Source: Candidatus Tenebribacter mawsonii (GTDB taxonomy: Bacteria > Cloacimonadota > Cloacimonadia > Cloacimonadales > TCS61). From it: 6,262 nt of DNA. Positions within the stretch are counted from its first letter, which is position 1, and the number at the start of each line of letters is the position of its first letter. Made by a program: the position numbers and the translations under genes. The notes under the pieces were generated by a model. It searched no databases. It saw nothing but the letters and a program-made list of their open reading frames with translations, and was not told the origin of the DNA. The stretch covers positions 1 through 6,262 of the forward strand of contig JAVCCD010000128.1 of the NCBI GenBank assembly GCA_030765665.1, read 5' to 3'. Of the stretch, positions 5,452 through 6,262 are shown one piece after another.

Positions 5452-6262
5452 ATATATACTATTATGCTTTTCAAATGTATCAATTTTCTTATTCAAAACC
5501 ACTCTACGAGAAAATCGGTGGAATTTATGTGGTTAAGAAATTCGATCGTTGGCTCCAATTCAAACGCTATTTTTATGGTATGAATCGCGAACCTGAATAT
5601 CGAACCTTCTTGAATTCTCCTCGAGTAAAAAAAATACTTGTAACCAAAAAATTCGATGGTGAAGGCATAATCTTCTCTCATTCCAATGTAAACATCAAAA
5701 GCAAGCTTGGAAAGTGCATTCGCGTGTTTATTGGTCATGGTACCGGTGATAAGCCTTATGGTGGTAACAGGATTGGAGCGAAGAATTTATTAAACTATGA
5801 ATATATTTTTGTTTCCGGTCCCAAACATTTGGCACGTTTAAATGATGCTGGTGTGGAAATTCCACCGGAAAGACTAATAAAAATTGGTAATATGCGCTTT
5901 GATACAATTATTAATGATGAAGTTAATAAAGAAGCGATTATTAAACGACTGGGGATTAAAGATAGAAGTAGAAAGACGGTACTATATGCTCCAACATGGC
6001 GATTTGGTAATGGTACATTTGATAAATATGTAAAGAAATTCTGCGAGGAAATTTCCCCAAAATTTAATCTTGTCGTGCGTCCTCATTATCATGATGCCAA
6101 ACATATTCTTAAAATCAGAATTTGGGCAGAATTGAAAGGTTTGAAGAACATTTATTTTTCAGATCCATCAAATCTTGGGCATAGTGATACTATGCATGAT
6201 TTTGCTATTTCCGATATAATGGTTAGTGATACTTCTTCGGTTAATTATGAATATCTAATTAC
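5448..6262 (+). CDS. CDP-glycerol glycerophosphotransferase (TagB/TagF) family protein, third copy, 3'-truncated by the window
   Basis: An uninterrupted frame of 271 codons that leaves the right edge without a stop. Motifs in order: FIGHGTGDKP (94-103) with the HG pair, SGPKHLARL (123-131), IGNMRFD (146-152), LYAPTWRFG (179-187, the closest of the three copies to the classical APTWR motif), RPHYHD (211-216), and ISDIMVSDTSS (254-264) followed by NYEYL. Its N-terminal half differs clearly from the other two copies, so it is probably not a recent duplicate and may use another acceptor. The GTG start overlaps the LicD-like stop by four bases (GTGA) and has a strong AAGGAG; an ATG nine codons in is a weaker alternative. 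The visible part ends inside the last conserved motif, so roughly 90-130 residues are likely missing, judging by the other copies. Confidence 0.87.
   Translation, partial: MNIYYYAFQMYQFSYSKPLYEKIGGIYVVKKFDRWLQFKRYFYGMNREPEYRTFLNSPRVKKILVTKKFDGEGIIFSHSNVNIKSKLGKCIRVFIGHGTGDKPYGGNRIGAKNLLNYEYIFVSGPKHLARLNDAGVEIPPERLIKIGNMRFDTIINDEVNKEAIIKRLGIKDRSRKTVLYAPTWRFGNGTFDKYVKKFCEEISPKFNLVVRPHYHDAKHILKIRIWAELKGLKNIYFSDPSNLGHSDTMHDFAISDIMVSDTSSVNYEYLI

Noticed and set aside
5493..5738. Minus-strand open frame of 81 codons
   Set aside because: It lies wholly inside the third TagF-like gene on the opposite strand, which has a strong ribosome binding site and conserved motifs.
1..6262. CRISPR array, tRNA, insertion sequence, prophage or toxin-antitoxin genes
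   Set aside because: No direct-repeat arrays, cloverleaf sequences, transposase motifs or small paired genes were found by reading; the operon looks like ordinary accessory envelope genes beside conserved housekeeping genes.

Overview
The window is AT-rich bacterial chromosome. It carries a conserved housekeeping pair on the minus strand (the first codons of a probable pnp, and a complete rpsO) and, diverging from it on the plus strand, a tightly packed five-gene operon for building or exporting a cell-surface phosphate-containing glycopolymer or lipid. Shine-Dalgarno sites are clear (AGGAGG, AAGGAG). An MsbA-like exporter next to TagB/TagF-like and LicD-like transferases would fit a Gram-negative-type envelope, but the sequence alone does not fix the phylum.

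Layout. Bases 1-41 (minus) hold the first 13 codons of a probable polynucleotide phosphorylase. Bases 42-265 are its leader and likely promoter, rich in inverted repeats; the minus-strand RNA can be drawn with a long stem-loop followed by a three-way junction whose closing helix contains the pnp Shine-Dalgarno. Bases 266-289 form the rpsO terminator hairpin. Bases 309-578 (minus) are rpsO (ribosomal protein S15, 89 aa). Bases 579-811 are a divergent intergenic region with weak promoter candidates in both directions. The plus-strand operon follows: 812-2710 ABC exporter with fused membrane and ATPase domains; 2714-3754, 3754-4842 and 5448-6262 (cut by the window edge) are three different members of the CDP-glycerol glycerophosphotransferase (TagB/TagF) family; 4843-5451 is a LicD-family phosphotransferase. 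Gaps between these genes are 3, -1, 0 and -4 bases, so they are almost certainly cotranscribed and translationally coupled.

How the genes may work together (inference): TagB/TagF-like enzymes and LicD-like enzymes both usually use CDP-activated alcohols (CDP-glycerol, CDP-ribitol, CDP-choline) and make phosphodiester bonds. Three of the first kind plus one of the second, led by a lipid-flippase-type ABC exporter, suggest assembly of a phosphodiester-rich glycan or lipid on the cytoplasmic face of the membrane and its export. No cytidylyltransferase that would make the CDP donor is visible, and the operon continues beyond the right edge. Substrates cannot be read from the sequence.
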